From contig CAILUI010000115.1 of the NCBI GenBank assembly GCA_903837355.1, forward strand, positions 1-61,445: a stretch of 61,445 nt of DNA, given 5' to 3'. Made by a program: the position numbers and the translations under genes. Below the pieces are notes generated by a model, which was given only the letters and a program-made list of their open reading frames with translations, was not told the DNA's origin and searched no databases. Shown piece by piece: positions 7,927 through 17,300 of this stretch (positions within the stretch are counted from its first letter, which is position 1; each line of letters begins with the position of its first letter). The stretch is from an uncultured Victivallales bacterium. GTDB lineage: Bacteria > Verrucomicrobiota > Lentisphaeria > Oligosphaerales > JAFGRS01.

Positions 7927-9984
7927 ATGGATATCGCGAAAACACTGACCATTGACGGCAAGACGGTGGCGCTCAACGGCGAGCGCAATGTGCTCGACGT
8001 CGTCCGCCGGGCCGGCATCGAGATTCCGACTTTCTGCTACCATTCCGAACTGAGCGTCTACGGCGCCTGTCGACTGTGCCTGGTCGACGTCGCCGGTCGC
8101 GGCATCGTCGCCAGTTGCTCGACGCCGCCGGAACCTGGGATGGTGGTGCGCACGCAGACCGCCGAGATCCGCGAGATGCGCCGGATCACCATCGAACTAC
8201 TGCTGGCCAACCACCACCAGGGCTGCACCACCTGCAGCAAGAGCGCCACCTGCAAGCTGCTTGACCTGGCGCGCCGTCTGGGAGTGGACAAGGTCCGCTT
8301 CAAGAGCGTGGCGCGGGCAGAGCGTGTGGACGACAGCAATCCCAGCCTGATTCGCGACCCCAACAAGTGCGTGCTCTGCGGCGATTGCGTCCGCGTCTGC
8401 AGCGAGGTGCAGGGCATCGGCGCCATCGACTTCGCCCACCGTGGTGCCACCTCCTGCGTCTCGCCCGCTTTCGGCCACGACCTGGGGCAGGTCGAGTGCG
8501 TCTTCTGCGGCCAGTGCGCCCGCGTCTGTCCGACTGGCGCCATCGTCCCCAAGCCGGAGATCGAGGCAGTGTGGGCCGATCTGGCGAATCCCCGCAAGCG
8601 GGTGATCGCGCAGATCGCCCCGGCGGTCCGGGTCGCGGTCGGCGAAGCCTTCGGACTGGGGGCGGGCAGCGATGAGACCGGCCGCATCGTCGCCGCGCTG
8701 CGTCTGCTGGGCTTCGCGGCGGTGTTCGACACCTCCTTCGCCGCCGACCTCACCGTCATCGAGGAAGCCACGGAGTTCCTGCAGCGCGCCGCCGCCGGCA
8801 AGCGTCTGCCGCAGTTCACCAGTTGCTGCCCGGCCTGGGTGCGCTTCGCCGAGCAGTACTACCCCGAGCTGCTACCGCACCTCTCCAGTTGCCGCTCGCC
8901 GCAGCAGATGTTCGCCGCCCTGGCCCGCGAGGTGCTGCCCAAGGACCTCGGCGTCGCGGCGACGGATCTGGTCATCGTCTCGATCATGCCTTGCACCGCC
9001 AAGAAGGCCGAGAAACTGCGGCCTGAGTTCGCCCGCGACGGGCGCCCGGACCTGGAGCATGTACTGACCACCCAGGAACTGATCCGGATGATCGAGGGCG
9101 CCGGCATCGACTTCGCGGCGCTGACACCGGCCTCGCTCGACCTGCCCCTCGGCTTCAAGACCGGCGCCGGGGTCATCTTCGGCAACTCCGGTGGGGTCAG
9201 CGAGGCGGTGGTGCGCTACGCCTACGAGAAGGTCACCGGCAAGCCCCTGGCCCAGGTCGAGTTCACTGCCCTGCGCGGTGAATCCGGCTGCCGCGAGGCC
9301 GTGGTCGCGCTAGGCGACACCAGCGTGCGGCTGCAGGCGGTCTACGGCCTGCGTCAGGCCCGGGTCGTGGCCGATCAGGTCAAGGCCGGTACGAGCCACG
9401 CCGATCTGATCGAGGTCATGGCCTGCCCCGGCGGCTGCATCGGTGGTGCGGGCCAGCCGGTCGGCGCCGAGCCCACGGCGCGCCGACAGCGGACCGAGGG
9501 CCTCTACAACGTCGACCGCCGCCTGGATCTGCACAAGAGCCAGGACAACCCCTTCGTGCAGCACTGCTACGCGACCTGCATCGGCGCCGTCGGCGGACCG
9601 AAAGCCCACGAGTTGCTGCACACGCATTACCACAGCCGGCGGCGGATCCAGGACGAGGATGTGATGCTGAACGCCGCCAGCGCCGCGCAGAAGGTGCCGG
9701 TGACCGTCTGCGTCGGCACCAGTTGCTTCCTGCGCGGTTCGCAGGATCTGCTCCGCGATCTGCTGCAGCAGGTCAAGGACGGCGGCGTGCAGGACCGCGT
9801 CGACTTGCGGGCCACCTTCTGCCATGAGCGCTGCGACCGCGGCCCGACGGTCACCATCGCCGGGCAGTTTATCGAGCACTGCACCCCGGCCATGGCGCGT
9901 GCCGCGCTGGCGGCCGCCTTGGCCGGCAGCGTCCCGACCGGCGCCGGGGCGAGTCCCTGTAGCGGCTGTCGGGCCTCAGCGTGA
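7927..9984 (+). CDS. hydA: Catalytic [FeFe] hydrogenase subunit (HydA, HydABC type)
   Basis: A 685-residue catalytic subunit. The N-terminus carries a plant-type [2Fe-2S] domain (CYHSELSVYGACRLC), the NuoG-type His-Cys cluster (HHQGCTTCSKSATCK) and a two-[4Fe-4S] ferredoxin (CVLCGDCVRVC, CVFCGQCARVCP). The H-cluster motifs are all present: TSCCPAW with Cys300 and Cys301, MPCTAKKAE with Cys356, and MACPGGCIGG with Cys500 and Cys504. The proton-transfer cysteine before the first ligand is intact, so the enzyme should be active. A C-terminal thioredoxin-like [2Fe-2S] domain (CVGTSCFLRGS, CHERCDRGP) completes the HydA form of trimeric enzymes. The maturases HydE, HydF and HydG are not in this window. 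Confidence 0.95.
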   Translation: MDIAKTLTIDGKTVALNGERNVLDVVRRAGIEIPTFCYHSELSVYGACRLCLVDVAGRGIVASCSTPPEPGMVVRTQTAEIREMRRITIELLLANHHQGCTTCSKSATCKLLDLARRLGVDKVRFKSVARAERVDDSNPSLIRDPNKCVLCGDCVRVCSEVQGIGAIDFAHRGATSCVSPAFGHDLGQVECVFCGQCARVCPTGAIVPKPEIEAVWADLANPRKRVIAQIAPAVRVAVGEAFGLGAGSDETGRIVAALRLLGFAAVFDTSFAADLTVIEEATEFLQRAAAGKRLPQFTSCCPAWVRFAEQYYPELLPHLSSCRSPQQMFAALAREVLPKDLGVAATDLVIVSIMPCTAKKAEKLRPEFARDGRPDLEHVLTTQELIRMIEGAGIDFAALTPASLDLPLGFKTGAGVIFGNSGGVSEAVVRYAYEKVTGKPLAQVEFTALRGESGCREAVVALGDTSVRLQAVYGLRQARVVADQVKAGTSHADLIEVMACPGGCIGGAGQPVGAEPTARRQRTEGLYNVDRRLDLHKSQDNPFVQHCYATCIGAVGGPKAHELLHTHYHSRRRIQDEDVMLNAASAAQKVPVTVCVGTSCFLRGSQDLLRDLLQQVKDGGVQDRVDLRATFCHERCDRGPTVTIAGQFIEHCTPAMARAALAAALAGSVPTGAGASPCSGCRASA

Positions 9985-10010
9985 ACGGCCCAACCCCTGG
10001 AGAGCCACAC

Positions 10011-10265
10011 GTGGCCACTGATATCCAGATCTGCATGGGCAGCTCCTGCTTCTCACGCGGCAATCAGCACAACCTGGCCGTGATCCGCGAGTTCCTGCGC
10101 GAGCGGGGCATCGCGGCCAACGTCGTGTTGCGCGGCGGGCTCTGCTTCGGCCGTTGCAGCCGCGGGCCGCATCTGGTGATCGACGGCACGCACTACGAAC
10201 AGGTCGACCCCAACCTCTGCCTGGACCTGTTGCGGCGCCACTTCCAGCAGGAGACCCCGGGATGA
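10011..10265 (+). CDS. Small thioredoxin-like [2Fe-2S] ferredoxin
   Basis: An 84-residue protein made of one thioredoxin-like [2Fe-2S] fold: CMGSSCFSRGN gives two cysteines and CFGRCSRGP two more. It closely resembles the C-terminal domain of the preceding HydA, suggesting it arose from the same domain family. GTG 10011 is preferred because GGAGAG lies 7-8 bases upstream; GTG 9981, coupled to the hydA stop as GTGA, would give 94 residues. The stop overlaps the next gene as ATGA. It sits between the catalytic and sensory hydrogenase genes and may shuttle electrons between them, but this is inference. Confidence 0.8.
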   Translation: MATDIQICMGSSCFSRGNQHNLAVIREFLRERGIAANVVLRGGLCFGRCSRGPHLVIDGTHYEQVDPNLCLDLLRRHFQQETPG

Positions 10266-12004
10266 ACCACCAGCACCCGATCTTCACGGCCCGCAGCGAG
10301 TGCCAGGACTGCTGCGCCTGCGTGCGCCACTGTCCGGTCAAAGCGATCCGGGTCGAGAATGGCAGTGCCACCGTGATGGCGGAGCGCTGCATCGCCTGCG
10401 GACACTGCGTGAAAGTCTGCCCGGTGCATGCGAAGCGGGTCCGCGACGACTTGGGGCGGCTGCGGCAGTTGCTGCGCTCCGGGCGGACCGTGGTCGCCAG
10501 CCTGGCGCCATCCTACGTCAGCGAGTTCGAGGGCTGCACGCCGGCGCAGCTTGTGCAGGCGCTCAAGCGCCTTGGCTTCACCGCGGTCAGCGAGACCGCA
10601 CTGGGCGCCCAGGAGGTGTCGGCCGCGGTCGCCGACGAACTGCGCGACCCGACCCCGCGCATCCTGCTCTCGTCGGCCTGCCCGGTGGTCGTCGATCTGG
10701 TCTACAAGTACCTGCCCGCCTACGGCCAAATGGTCACCAACCTAGCCTCGCCCCTGCTGGTGCATTGCCGGCTGCTGCGCCGCGAGTTCGGACCCGACGT
10801 CGCCATCGTCTTCATCGGCCCCTGCATTGCCAAGAAGCTCGAGGCGGACCGCTATCCGGACCTGCTGGAGCTGGCCGTCACCTTCACCGACCTACGCCTC
10901 TGGCTGCATGAGGAGCACCTCAATCCGCGCACCCTGCCCACGGACGCGAGCGATCACTTCGTGCCGCAGGCCGCCGCTGAGGGTGCACTCTATCCGGTCG
11001 ACGGCGGCATGATCGCCGGCATCAAGGCCCAGTGCAGCGTCGCCGACGCCGGCTTCATGGCCCTCAGCGGCGTCGAGACCGTACTGCAGGGGCTGCAGGA
11101 CCTCGAGAGTCTGCGCCTGCAACGGCCGCTGTTCCTCGAGCTGCTCGGCTGCGCCGGCGGCTGCATCAATGGCCCGCAGGCCGAAGCATCGTCGGCGACG
11201 GTGCTGAAACGCGTGCGGGTGATCAGCCGGGCCGCCAGCCCGGCCGTCGGCAGCCCCCGGCCGCCCACGGTCGACGCTCGCCTGGACCGTCGTCTGGAGC
11301 CCATCGCCGAACACGCCTATAGCGAGCGCCAGATGCGCGAGGCGCTGGCACGGGTGGGCAAGCATACCGGCGAGGATGAACTGAACTGCAGCGGCTGCGG
11401 TTATGCCAGTTGCCGCGACTTCGCCCAAGCCCTGCTCGCCGGCATGACCGAACCGACCTCCTGCCTCTCCTACATGCGCAAGCTCGCTCAGAAGAAGGCG
11501 AATGCGCTGATCCAGACCATGCCCTCCGGCGTCGTCATCGTCGACGCGGCCCTCAACGTCGTCGAATGCAATCGCCGCTTTGCCGAGGTGGTGGGCGGCG
11601 ACGCCGGCAGCATCTACGATGCCCGCCCTGGCCTGGAAGGCGCCTCCCTGGAGCGCCTGGCGCCCTTCCTGGCCAAGCTCTTTCACCAGGTGCTGGAGAA
11701 CGGCGAGGACATCCCCGACCGCGATCTCAAACACGGCGGTCGCGTCTTCACCGCCTCGGTGTTCTCCATCGAACGGAGCCGCATCGTCGGCGGCATCCTG
11801 CGCGACATCACCGAACCCGCCGTACAGCGCGACCAGGTCATCGGCCAGGCCCAGAAGGTCATCCGCCGGCAGATGGAAACGGTGCAGAAGATCGCCTACC
11901 TGCTGGGCGAGAACGCGGCGGAGAGCCAGGTCAGCCTGAATGCCATCATCGAGTCCTTTGCCGGACCCGAGGCGGAGGAGAAGGATGGCGGCGATGGCGG
12001 ATGA
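10262..12004 (+). CDS. Sensory [FeFe]-hydrogenase-like protein with Fe-S and PAS domains (HydS, putative group C)
   Basis: A 580-residue protein. It has an N-terminal two-[4Fe-4S] ferredoxin (CQDCCACVRHCP, CIACGHCVKVCP), a hydrogenase H-domain, a four-cysteine Fe-S domain near residue 375 (NCSGCGYASC), and a C-terminal PAS domain beginning LIQTMPSGVVIVD. The H-cluster motifs are altered. The first is SSACP, with Ala at the proton-shuttle position and Cys140 as ligand. The second is GPCIAKKLE, with Gly replacing Met. The third is LLGCAGGCINGP. These changes are typical of sensory enzymes with poor turnover, so I call it an H2 or redox sensor, not a second catalyst. It is coupled to the ferredoxin gene and overlaps the phosphatase gene, its likely output partner. 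Confidence 0.85.
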   Translation: MNHQHPIFTARSECQDCCACVRHCPVKAIRVENGSATVMAERCIACGHCVKVCPVHAKRVRDDLGRLRQLLRSGRTVVASLAPSYVSEFEGCTPAQLVQALKRLGFTAVSETALGAQEVSAAVADELRDPTPRILLSSACPVVVDLVYKYLPAYGQMVTNLASPLLVHCRLLRREFGPDVAIVFIGPCIAKKLEADRYPDLLELAVTFTDLRLWLHEEHLNPRTLPTDASDHFVPQAAAEGALYPVDGGMIAGIKAQCSVADAGFMALSGVETVLQGLQDLESLRLQRPLFLELLGCAGGCINGPQAEASSATVLKRVRVISRAASPAVGSPRPPTVDARLDRRLEPIAEHAYSERQMREALARVGKHTGEDELNCSGCGYASCRDFAQALLAGMTEPTSCLSYMRKLAQKKANALIQTMPSGVVIVDAALNVVECNRRFAEVVGGDAGSIYDARPGLEGASLERLAPFLAKLFHQVLENGEDIPDRDLKHGGRVFTASVFSIERSRIVGGILRDITEPAVQRDQVIGQAQKVIRRQMETVQKIAYLLGENAAESQVSLNAIIESFAGPEAEEKDGGDGG

Positions 12005-13187
12005 TGTCTTCATCGAGGTCGACTTCTGCCAGGCCGCCAAACGCGGGCAGCCGGTATCGGGCGACGTCTTCGTCTCGCGCAAGGTCAAGCAGGAGGGCCG
12101 CATCGTCTCGGTGCTCTCCGACGGGCTGGGCAGCGGCGTCAAGGCCAACGTCCTGGCCACGCTCACCAGCAGCATGGCCCTCGATTTCGTCGTCCACCAC
12201 ACCGATATCGAGCAGACTGCCCGCACCATCATGGACACGCTGCCCCTCTGCAGCGAGCGCCAGATCGCCTACTCGACCTTCACCATCGTCGACCTCGAGA
12301 GCACCCGCGAGGTGCGCATCATCGAACATGAGAATCCGCCCTGTCTGATCCTGCGGGACGGGCGCGAGCTGCGCTGCCCGAAGCGCCGGATGATCGTCCC
12401 CGCCGGAGTGGGGAACCTGCAGCGCGAGCGCGTCCTGGAGTCAACCGCCTTTACGGCCGCCGTCGATGACCGTATCGTCTTCTTCTCCGACGGGGTGAAC
12501 CAGTCCGGCATGGGGCGTGAGACCATGCCGCTGGGCTGGGGGCGCGAGGCCGTGGCCGCGTTCACGCTGAACCTGATCCGTGATCAACCACGGATCTCGG
12601 CGCGGGACCTCGCCCGCCGCATCGTCAATCTGGCCACGGTCAACGATGCGGGACAGCCGCAGGACGACATCACCTGCGCCGTGGTCTACTTCCGGCGCCC
12701 GCGCCGGCTGCTGGTGGCCACCGGTCCGCCGTTCGACCGACAGCACGACCGACTGCTCGCCGAAACCGTCGCCACCTTCCCCGGCCGTGTCATCCTCTGC
12801 GGCGGCACGACGGCGCAGATCGTGTCCCGTGAACTGAAGCGGCCGGTCGACGTGGGTCTGGAGGACCTCGATGACGAGATCCCGCCGACCTCCCGCATGC
12901 AGGGGGTCGAGCTCATCACCGAAGGCACCATCACCCTGGCCCGCGTCGGCGACATGCTGGAGGCCGATGTCAGTCCCGGGCCGGGCGTGCGCCATGGCGC
13001 CGCCCAGATCATCGAGCACCTGCTCAACAGCGACGTGATCGAGTTCCTCATCGGTACCCGCATCAACGAGGCGCACCAGGACCCCAGCGTGCCCGTGGAA
13101 CTCGATCTGCGCCGTAACCTGATGCGGCGCATCGCCCGCACCCTCGAGGACCGGCACCTCAAAGAGACCCATACGCGCTACGCCTGA
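11985..13187 (+). CDS. SpoIIE-type PPM serine phosphatase linked to the sensory hydrogenase
   Basis: A 400-residue protein. The N-terminal part is a SpoIIE/PP2C-like phosphatase with SGDVFVSRKV, VLSDGLGSGVKAN and DRIVFFSDGVNQSG, which carry the metal-binding aspartates, and ends with QPQDDITCAVVYFRR. About 170 further residues follow (VILCGGTTAQIVSREL, then helical segments); I do not recognise this domain. Several in-frame ATGs lie close together; 11985 follows a strong GGAGGAGAAGG. The gene overlaps the end of the sensory hydrogenase by 20 bases, so the two should act together. From the family the substrate would be a phosphoserine protein such as an anti-anti-sigma factor, but none is nearby. 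Confidence 0.85.
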   Translation: MAAMADDVFIEVDFCQAAKRGQPVSGDVFVSRKVKQEGRIVSVLSDGLGSGVKANVLATLTSSMALDFVVHHTDIEQTARTIMDTLPLCSERQIAYSTFTIVDLESTREVRIIEHENPPCLILRDGRELRCPKRRMIVPAGVGNLQRERVLESTAFTAAVDDRIVFFSDGVNQSGMGRETMPLGWGREAVAAFTLNLIRDQPRISARDLARRIVNLATVNDAGQPQDDITCAVVYFRRPRRLLVATGPPFDRQHDRLLAETVATFPGRVILCGGTTAQIVSRELKRPVDVGLEDLDDEIPPTSRMQGVELITEGTITLARVGDMLEADVSPGPGVRHGAAQIIEHLLNSDVIEFLIGTRINEAHQDPSVPVELDLRRNLMRRIARTLEDRHLKETHTRYA

Positions 13188-13194
13188 GCACCGC

Positions 13195-13401
13195 CTACGG
13201 TTCCAAGCTCATGGCCCAGGCGCGGACGTCCTCAACCGTGGCCTGCCCGTCCTGCACCACGAAGCCGATCCGGCCGCTGGGGATGCCGGCCACCGTGGCG
13301 CAGCCAAAGCCGATACGCTCCTGTGAAACAAGAGCTCGCGGGGTGCAGGGCACCCGTGGACGCTCGCGCGCCAGGAGCAATCCGATGTTCTGCTCTGACA
13401 T
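13195..13401 (-). pseudogene. Possible gene fragment, 68 aa
   Basis: A short open frame whose C-terminal half (SGRIGFVVQDGQATVEDVRAW) looks like the end of a LamG or DUF1080-type beta-sandwich, in which GRIGF is followed by a strand ending in a D-V-R-x-W pattern. There is no strong ribosome-binding site, and the rest of such a domain is missing. It is most likely a remnant, or chance coding in GC-rich DNA. It converges on the phosphatase gene, ending 7 bases from its stop. Confidence 0.25.
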
Positions 13402-13438
13402 GATCGGGCGGACACTGCGCCCCGCGGGGGCTGAAGGC

Positions 13439-13490
13439 GGGACTACAAACCCAGAGGCGCCTGACGGGGGGGGGGGCGGTTCGTAGTCCC
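13439..13490. repeat. Inverted repeat with G-run loop
   Basis: Arms GGGACTACAAACC (13439-13451) and GGTTCGTAGTCCC (13478-13490) pair over 13 positions with one mismatch. The 26-base loop contains a run of 11 G. It lies in the 478-base gap between the phosphatase and acetyltransferase genes and could be a REP-like element or a transcription terminator. Apart from this and the possible fragment at 13195-13401 I see nothing else in the gap. Confidence 0.5.
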
Positions 13491-13665
13491 GCGTTCACGC
13501 GGTCCTATGCGCCTCTTCGTCCTAAGCGAGCCCCTCGTGGAGTTCTGCAAGGCCCTCAAGGGGACAGGCCATACAGCGCCCAACCCGCGTCCGCAAGCCT
13601 GCGCCGCCCCGCCCGATTGCCCCCCCAAACTGCGGGAGTACAGTAGGCCAACTGGGGGCTCCGTC

Positions 13666-14226
13666 GTGGGTGCAGTCAACGAACTGAGTGATGGCGTCGT
13701 CACCCTCCGGGCGCTGACGCCGACAGACGCCGAGGTGCATCTGGCGGGTGAAGACGAACCGACGGTTCGCTTCCTGTCCGGCGGCCGCAGCACGATGGCG
13801 ACCGTCCTCGCCTGGATTGAGCGCAATCGGCTGTCTCGCGAGGCATCCGGACCGGTGCGGTCCTTCGGCATCTGCCTGGCGGCGACGGGGACTCTCGTCG
13901 GCGTGGTGGAGGCCAACCTGGCGACACCGGGGTTCCGTCCTGGCGTGGCCAATATCTCCTATGGTCTCTACCCGGGCGCCCGCGGGCACGGCTACGCGAC
14001 TCGCGCCGTTGAGCTCATGACCCGCCATCTTGTGGATTGCACGGCCGCGGCGATAGCGGCGATTCAGGTGCACCCCGAGAATCCCGCCTCGGCTCGTCTG
14101 CCCGGCCGGCTCAGCTTTCGCTTTCTGGGGGAGCGGGTGACCGCCGAGGGCGAGCGGATGCTGACCTACGCCAAGGCGCTGCGGCAACCTGCTGAACTGC
14201 GGCTGGCCGATGTCTGCCAGCCATGA
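13666..14226 (+). CDS. GNAT-family N-acetyltransferase
   Basis: A 186-residue acetyltransferase. The acetyl-CoA-binding motif A is visible as ARGHGYATRAVELM (a Q/R-x-x-G-x-G/A pattern) after the beta strand ANISYGLYP, and the N-terminal part begins with the usual VTLRALTPTDAE. The related family acetylates small molecules or ribosomal and other protein N-termini; the substrate here is unknown. The open frame extends upstream to 13507, but that extension is proline- and cysteine-rich and looks non-coding. GTG 13666 has GGGGG about 8 bases upstream and starts just before the fold, so it is preferred. Confidence 0.7.
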   Translation: MGAVNELSDGVVTLRALTPTDAEVHLAGEDEPTVRFLSGGRSTMATVLAWIERNRLSREASGPVRSFGICLAATGTLVGVVEANLATPGFRPGVANISYGLYPGARGHGYATRAVELMTRHLVDCTAAAIAAIQVHPENPASARLPGRLSFRFLGERVTAEGERMLTYAKALRQPAELRLADVCQP

Positions 14227-14275
14227 CGGCCCGCGGCAGCCTGTCCCCCAGACCGCCTTGAAGGCTGAACGCAGA

Positions 14276-14296
14276 GCCCCGGTCGTTCCGCGGGGC
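14276..14296. terminator. Possible bidirectional terminator hairpin
   Basis: GCCCCG at 14276-14281 pairs with CGGGGC at 14291-14296 around a 9-base loop. It lies between two converging genes, the acetyltransferase and the giant hydrolase. No clear T-tract is present. Confidence 0.25.
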
Positions 14297-14308
14297 GGTG
14301 GGTACGAC

Positions 14309-17300
14309 TCACTGCGGCCCTGTGGCACCCGTGCCGTCGTAGTCCATGTAGCGCACGAACTCCGGGGCGGTACCGACGTAGAAGAGGCGGGTGGTCTCGG
14401 CAGCTTCGTGGAAGGTGAACTGCTGCACGTTCTGTGCGATAACGGTGCCGGTGTAGACGTCGACGACGTCGCCGGGGCGCGGCAGGGCGACGGTCTTGTC
14501 GCCGGCTGTGGCCGTGTGCAGCAGGACGAAGGCATCGTTGGCGTCAAGGACGTCGTCGCGGGTGGCGTAGAGGTGCACGCCGGCCTGGCGCGCCAGGCCG
14601 CGCAGAAGTCCCGGAGGCAGGACCGTGGCGCCGCAGTAAACGCTGCGGCAGCGATCCACGGCTTTGCTCGCAAGGCCCACCCCGCCGCCATCGCGGTAGA
14701 CGCCCAGGGTCTCGGCCTGCGGGTCGTCCACGGCGAAACGGGGATCCATGGCGTAGGGGGCGCCGAAGGAGAGCGCGGTCAGGTCGGCGAGCAGGGGCTG
14801 GGCCGGGGCGGTCAGATTGATGACCGCCGGAGCCGCCGCAACGCGTTGCAGACGGAAACCGGTCAGGGCCGCCATGTGCCCGACCTCAGCGGTGCCGTTG
14901 CGGATGAAGCCGGGCGCGTAGCACCAGAGCACGGTCACCTCGCGGCCCTGGATCTGCCGCTGCACCGCCTGCAGCAGCGCGTCGTCGAACTGCACCGTGC
15001 TCAGCATGATGTAGAGCTTGTACTCGAGCGGCTGGCGGACGAGGTCGCTGGCCAGGATCCAGTCCACCGGCGCGCCGATCGTGGCGATGCGCTCGCGCTG
15101 GGTGCTGAGCAGATCGGCGGCCAGGTTGTTGACCTGGCGGTCGTAGAAGAAGCGCTCGCCGTTCCACGGCAGGACGGGCTCAAGGCGGCCGCCGGACAGG
15201 CGCCCTTGGCCATAGGCGAAGGCGGGGATGCTGTCCTCATCGATGACCACCGCGATCTCGGCCCGGCGCCGGACCCGCTTCTCCAGGGCGAATTCCCCGG
15301 CGCGGCGGGTCAGGCGGGCATCGCGGGCGATGGCCGCCGAGCCCAGTTCGTGGCCGGACTCGATCTGCAGGAAGCCGACCGGGTTGAGGTGGCAGAGCTG
15401 TTTGCCGAAGTTGCGGCGCAGGGTTTCGCGGGTCTGAGCGGGGTTGATGGCCGGGGTGTAGTCGCAGGGCCCGGAGAGGTAGGTACGGCTGTCGTCATCG
15501 GGCCAGAAGAGCTTGCCGGCCAGGTTCAGGGAGTGTGCCGCCCACATCCAGCCCATGTCGCCGCCGAGGCGCCGCACGGCATAGCTGTGGGGCGCGGAGA
15601 AGAAGTCGATGTCGGGCGAGTCCAGCGCCTGGCGCACGGCGTTGTGGCCGCTCATCTGCAGGCACCAGTCCATGTTGGCGTACTCCAGCGAGTAGCCGTA
15701 GTAGGTGCCGACGATCTTGCGTCCACCGACGGCACGCTTGGCGGCGCCGACACAGGTCAGCATGCAGGTGGTGACGCTTTCCGAGTAGAAGCGGGCGTAG
15801 GCGATGGCGGCGGCGGCGAACGCCGGATCGCGGAAGACGCCCAACTCACGGCCCAGGCGTTCGTCGAGAGACGGGACCCCGGCCGTAGCGAGGTCGGCAC
15901 GCGCCGGGTAGTGCTCGGTCAGGTAGGCGCGGAAGGCCTCCTGCTCCGGCGCCGAGTAGTCCATCGCGCGCCGGTCGGCGGCGCTGTTGTGACAGCCCCA
16001 GCCCTGCCACTCCGCGGAGACGCCGCCAATGACCCAGTAGCCGAGCACGCGTCCGGCCAGGGGGCTGCCCTCCAGATGGTGCACGAAGGCGGTCATGGCC
16101 AGCGTGGCGTCAGCGCGCCACTGGCGGGAGCTGAAGGAGGCGGTGGAGCGGTAGTACGGCCAGGGCTTACCATCGCTGAAGCGGGCGATCTCCGCCGGGT
16201 AGAGCGCGGCCCACCAGGGCGGCGGCGCGGCCCAGACGATGGGCAGCAGCAGCGCCTCCGGGAAACGGTCCAGCGTCTCCACCAGCACCTCGTCCACGCT
16301 GGCGAAGTCGTACTGCTCCGGGCCGGTCCACCACTGCCGGATGCCCATGGGGTCGACCCAGACGGCGGCGACGTTGAAGCCGCCGGCGCGGAAGGCCTCC
16401 AGGGTGCCGGCGCGCTCGCGGCCCTCGCCATTGCCGACCATGATGAAGGTCGGTTGGCCGTTGACCAGGAGCCGCGGGGTACCGTCGAGGGTCTGCACCG
16501 CACTGGTCAGGTTGGGGGTCGGCGCGGCGCCCCGCAACACGACGTCGGCGCTGGCGCCGCCCGCATCCGGCAGGGCCCGGCCGTAGAGCCCCACCGTCAG
16601 TCGGGCCTGCAGGGCGGGCCACCAGCGCGACAGCGGCAACTCCAGGCCCTGCACCTGCACGGTGTCGGCAGACACCGCGCTGAGGTTGGCTGCCACCAGG
16701 GGAAACTCGCGCTGCAGCACGACCCGCCCTGAACTGGCCTCGCTGAGGGTGGCCAGCAGCACCTCGCCGACGGCGACGGGGACCGCCGACTGCAGGCGGC
16801 AGGCGATGGGCAACACCTCACCCGCCGTCACTGTCGCCGGGACCTGTAACTCCAGGCAGCGCGTCGGCGGTTCCCAAGTCTTGTTGACGTAAGGGATCTC
16901 CACTACCCACGGCGCACGGGGAGGACCGGGCAGCAGGCTTGGCGCGACCCAGGCCGCATCGTCAAAGCCCGGCCACGTCCAGCCCTCAGGCAGGCCCGCG
17001 CTCGAGCGCCACTCGGCGTCGGAGACGAGGCGCACACAGGAGTGGTCGGGACGGTTCATGACCAGGTCCACCAGGGCGCCCGTCGCGCCGCTGCGGTTGT
17101 GCGCCTCGACCGCTAGGACGTGCTCCCCGCCACGCTTGAGCCGGGTCGTGAGCTCGATGACGGTCGGCGTCATCCAGGAATCGGCGGCGAAGTTCTCGGC
17201 GATCAGTTCGCCGTCGAGATACAGGCGGAAGAAGTCGTCGACGCTGATCTGCAGCCAGGCGTCGGTGAGGTCGGCGGGGACGCTGAAGACGCGGCGGAAG

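Noticed and set aside
5554..9984. Respiratory complex I fragment (NuoEFG)
   Set aside because: The NuoG-like protein has a full H-cluster and hydrogenase domain, and no membrane subunits follow; the trio is a HydABC hydrogenase.
10262..12004. Second catalytic [FeFe] hydrogenase
   Set aside because: The proton-shuttle cysteine is replaced by Ala and the second motif lacks Met; the added PAS domain points to sensing.
14210..16732. Long plus-strand frame of 840 codons opposite the giant hydrolase
   Set aside because: It is rich in V, G, A, R and Q with no recognisable domain and mirrors the minus-strand gene; a typical antisense shadow in GC-rich DNA.
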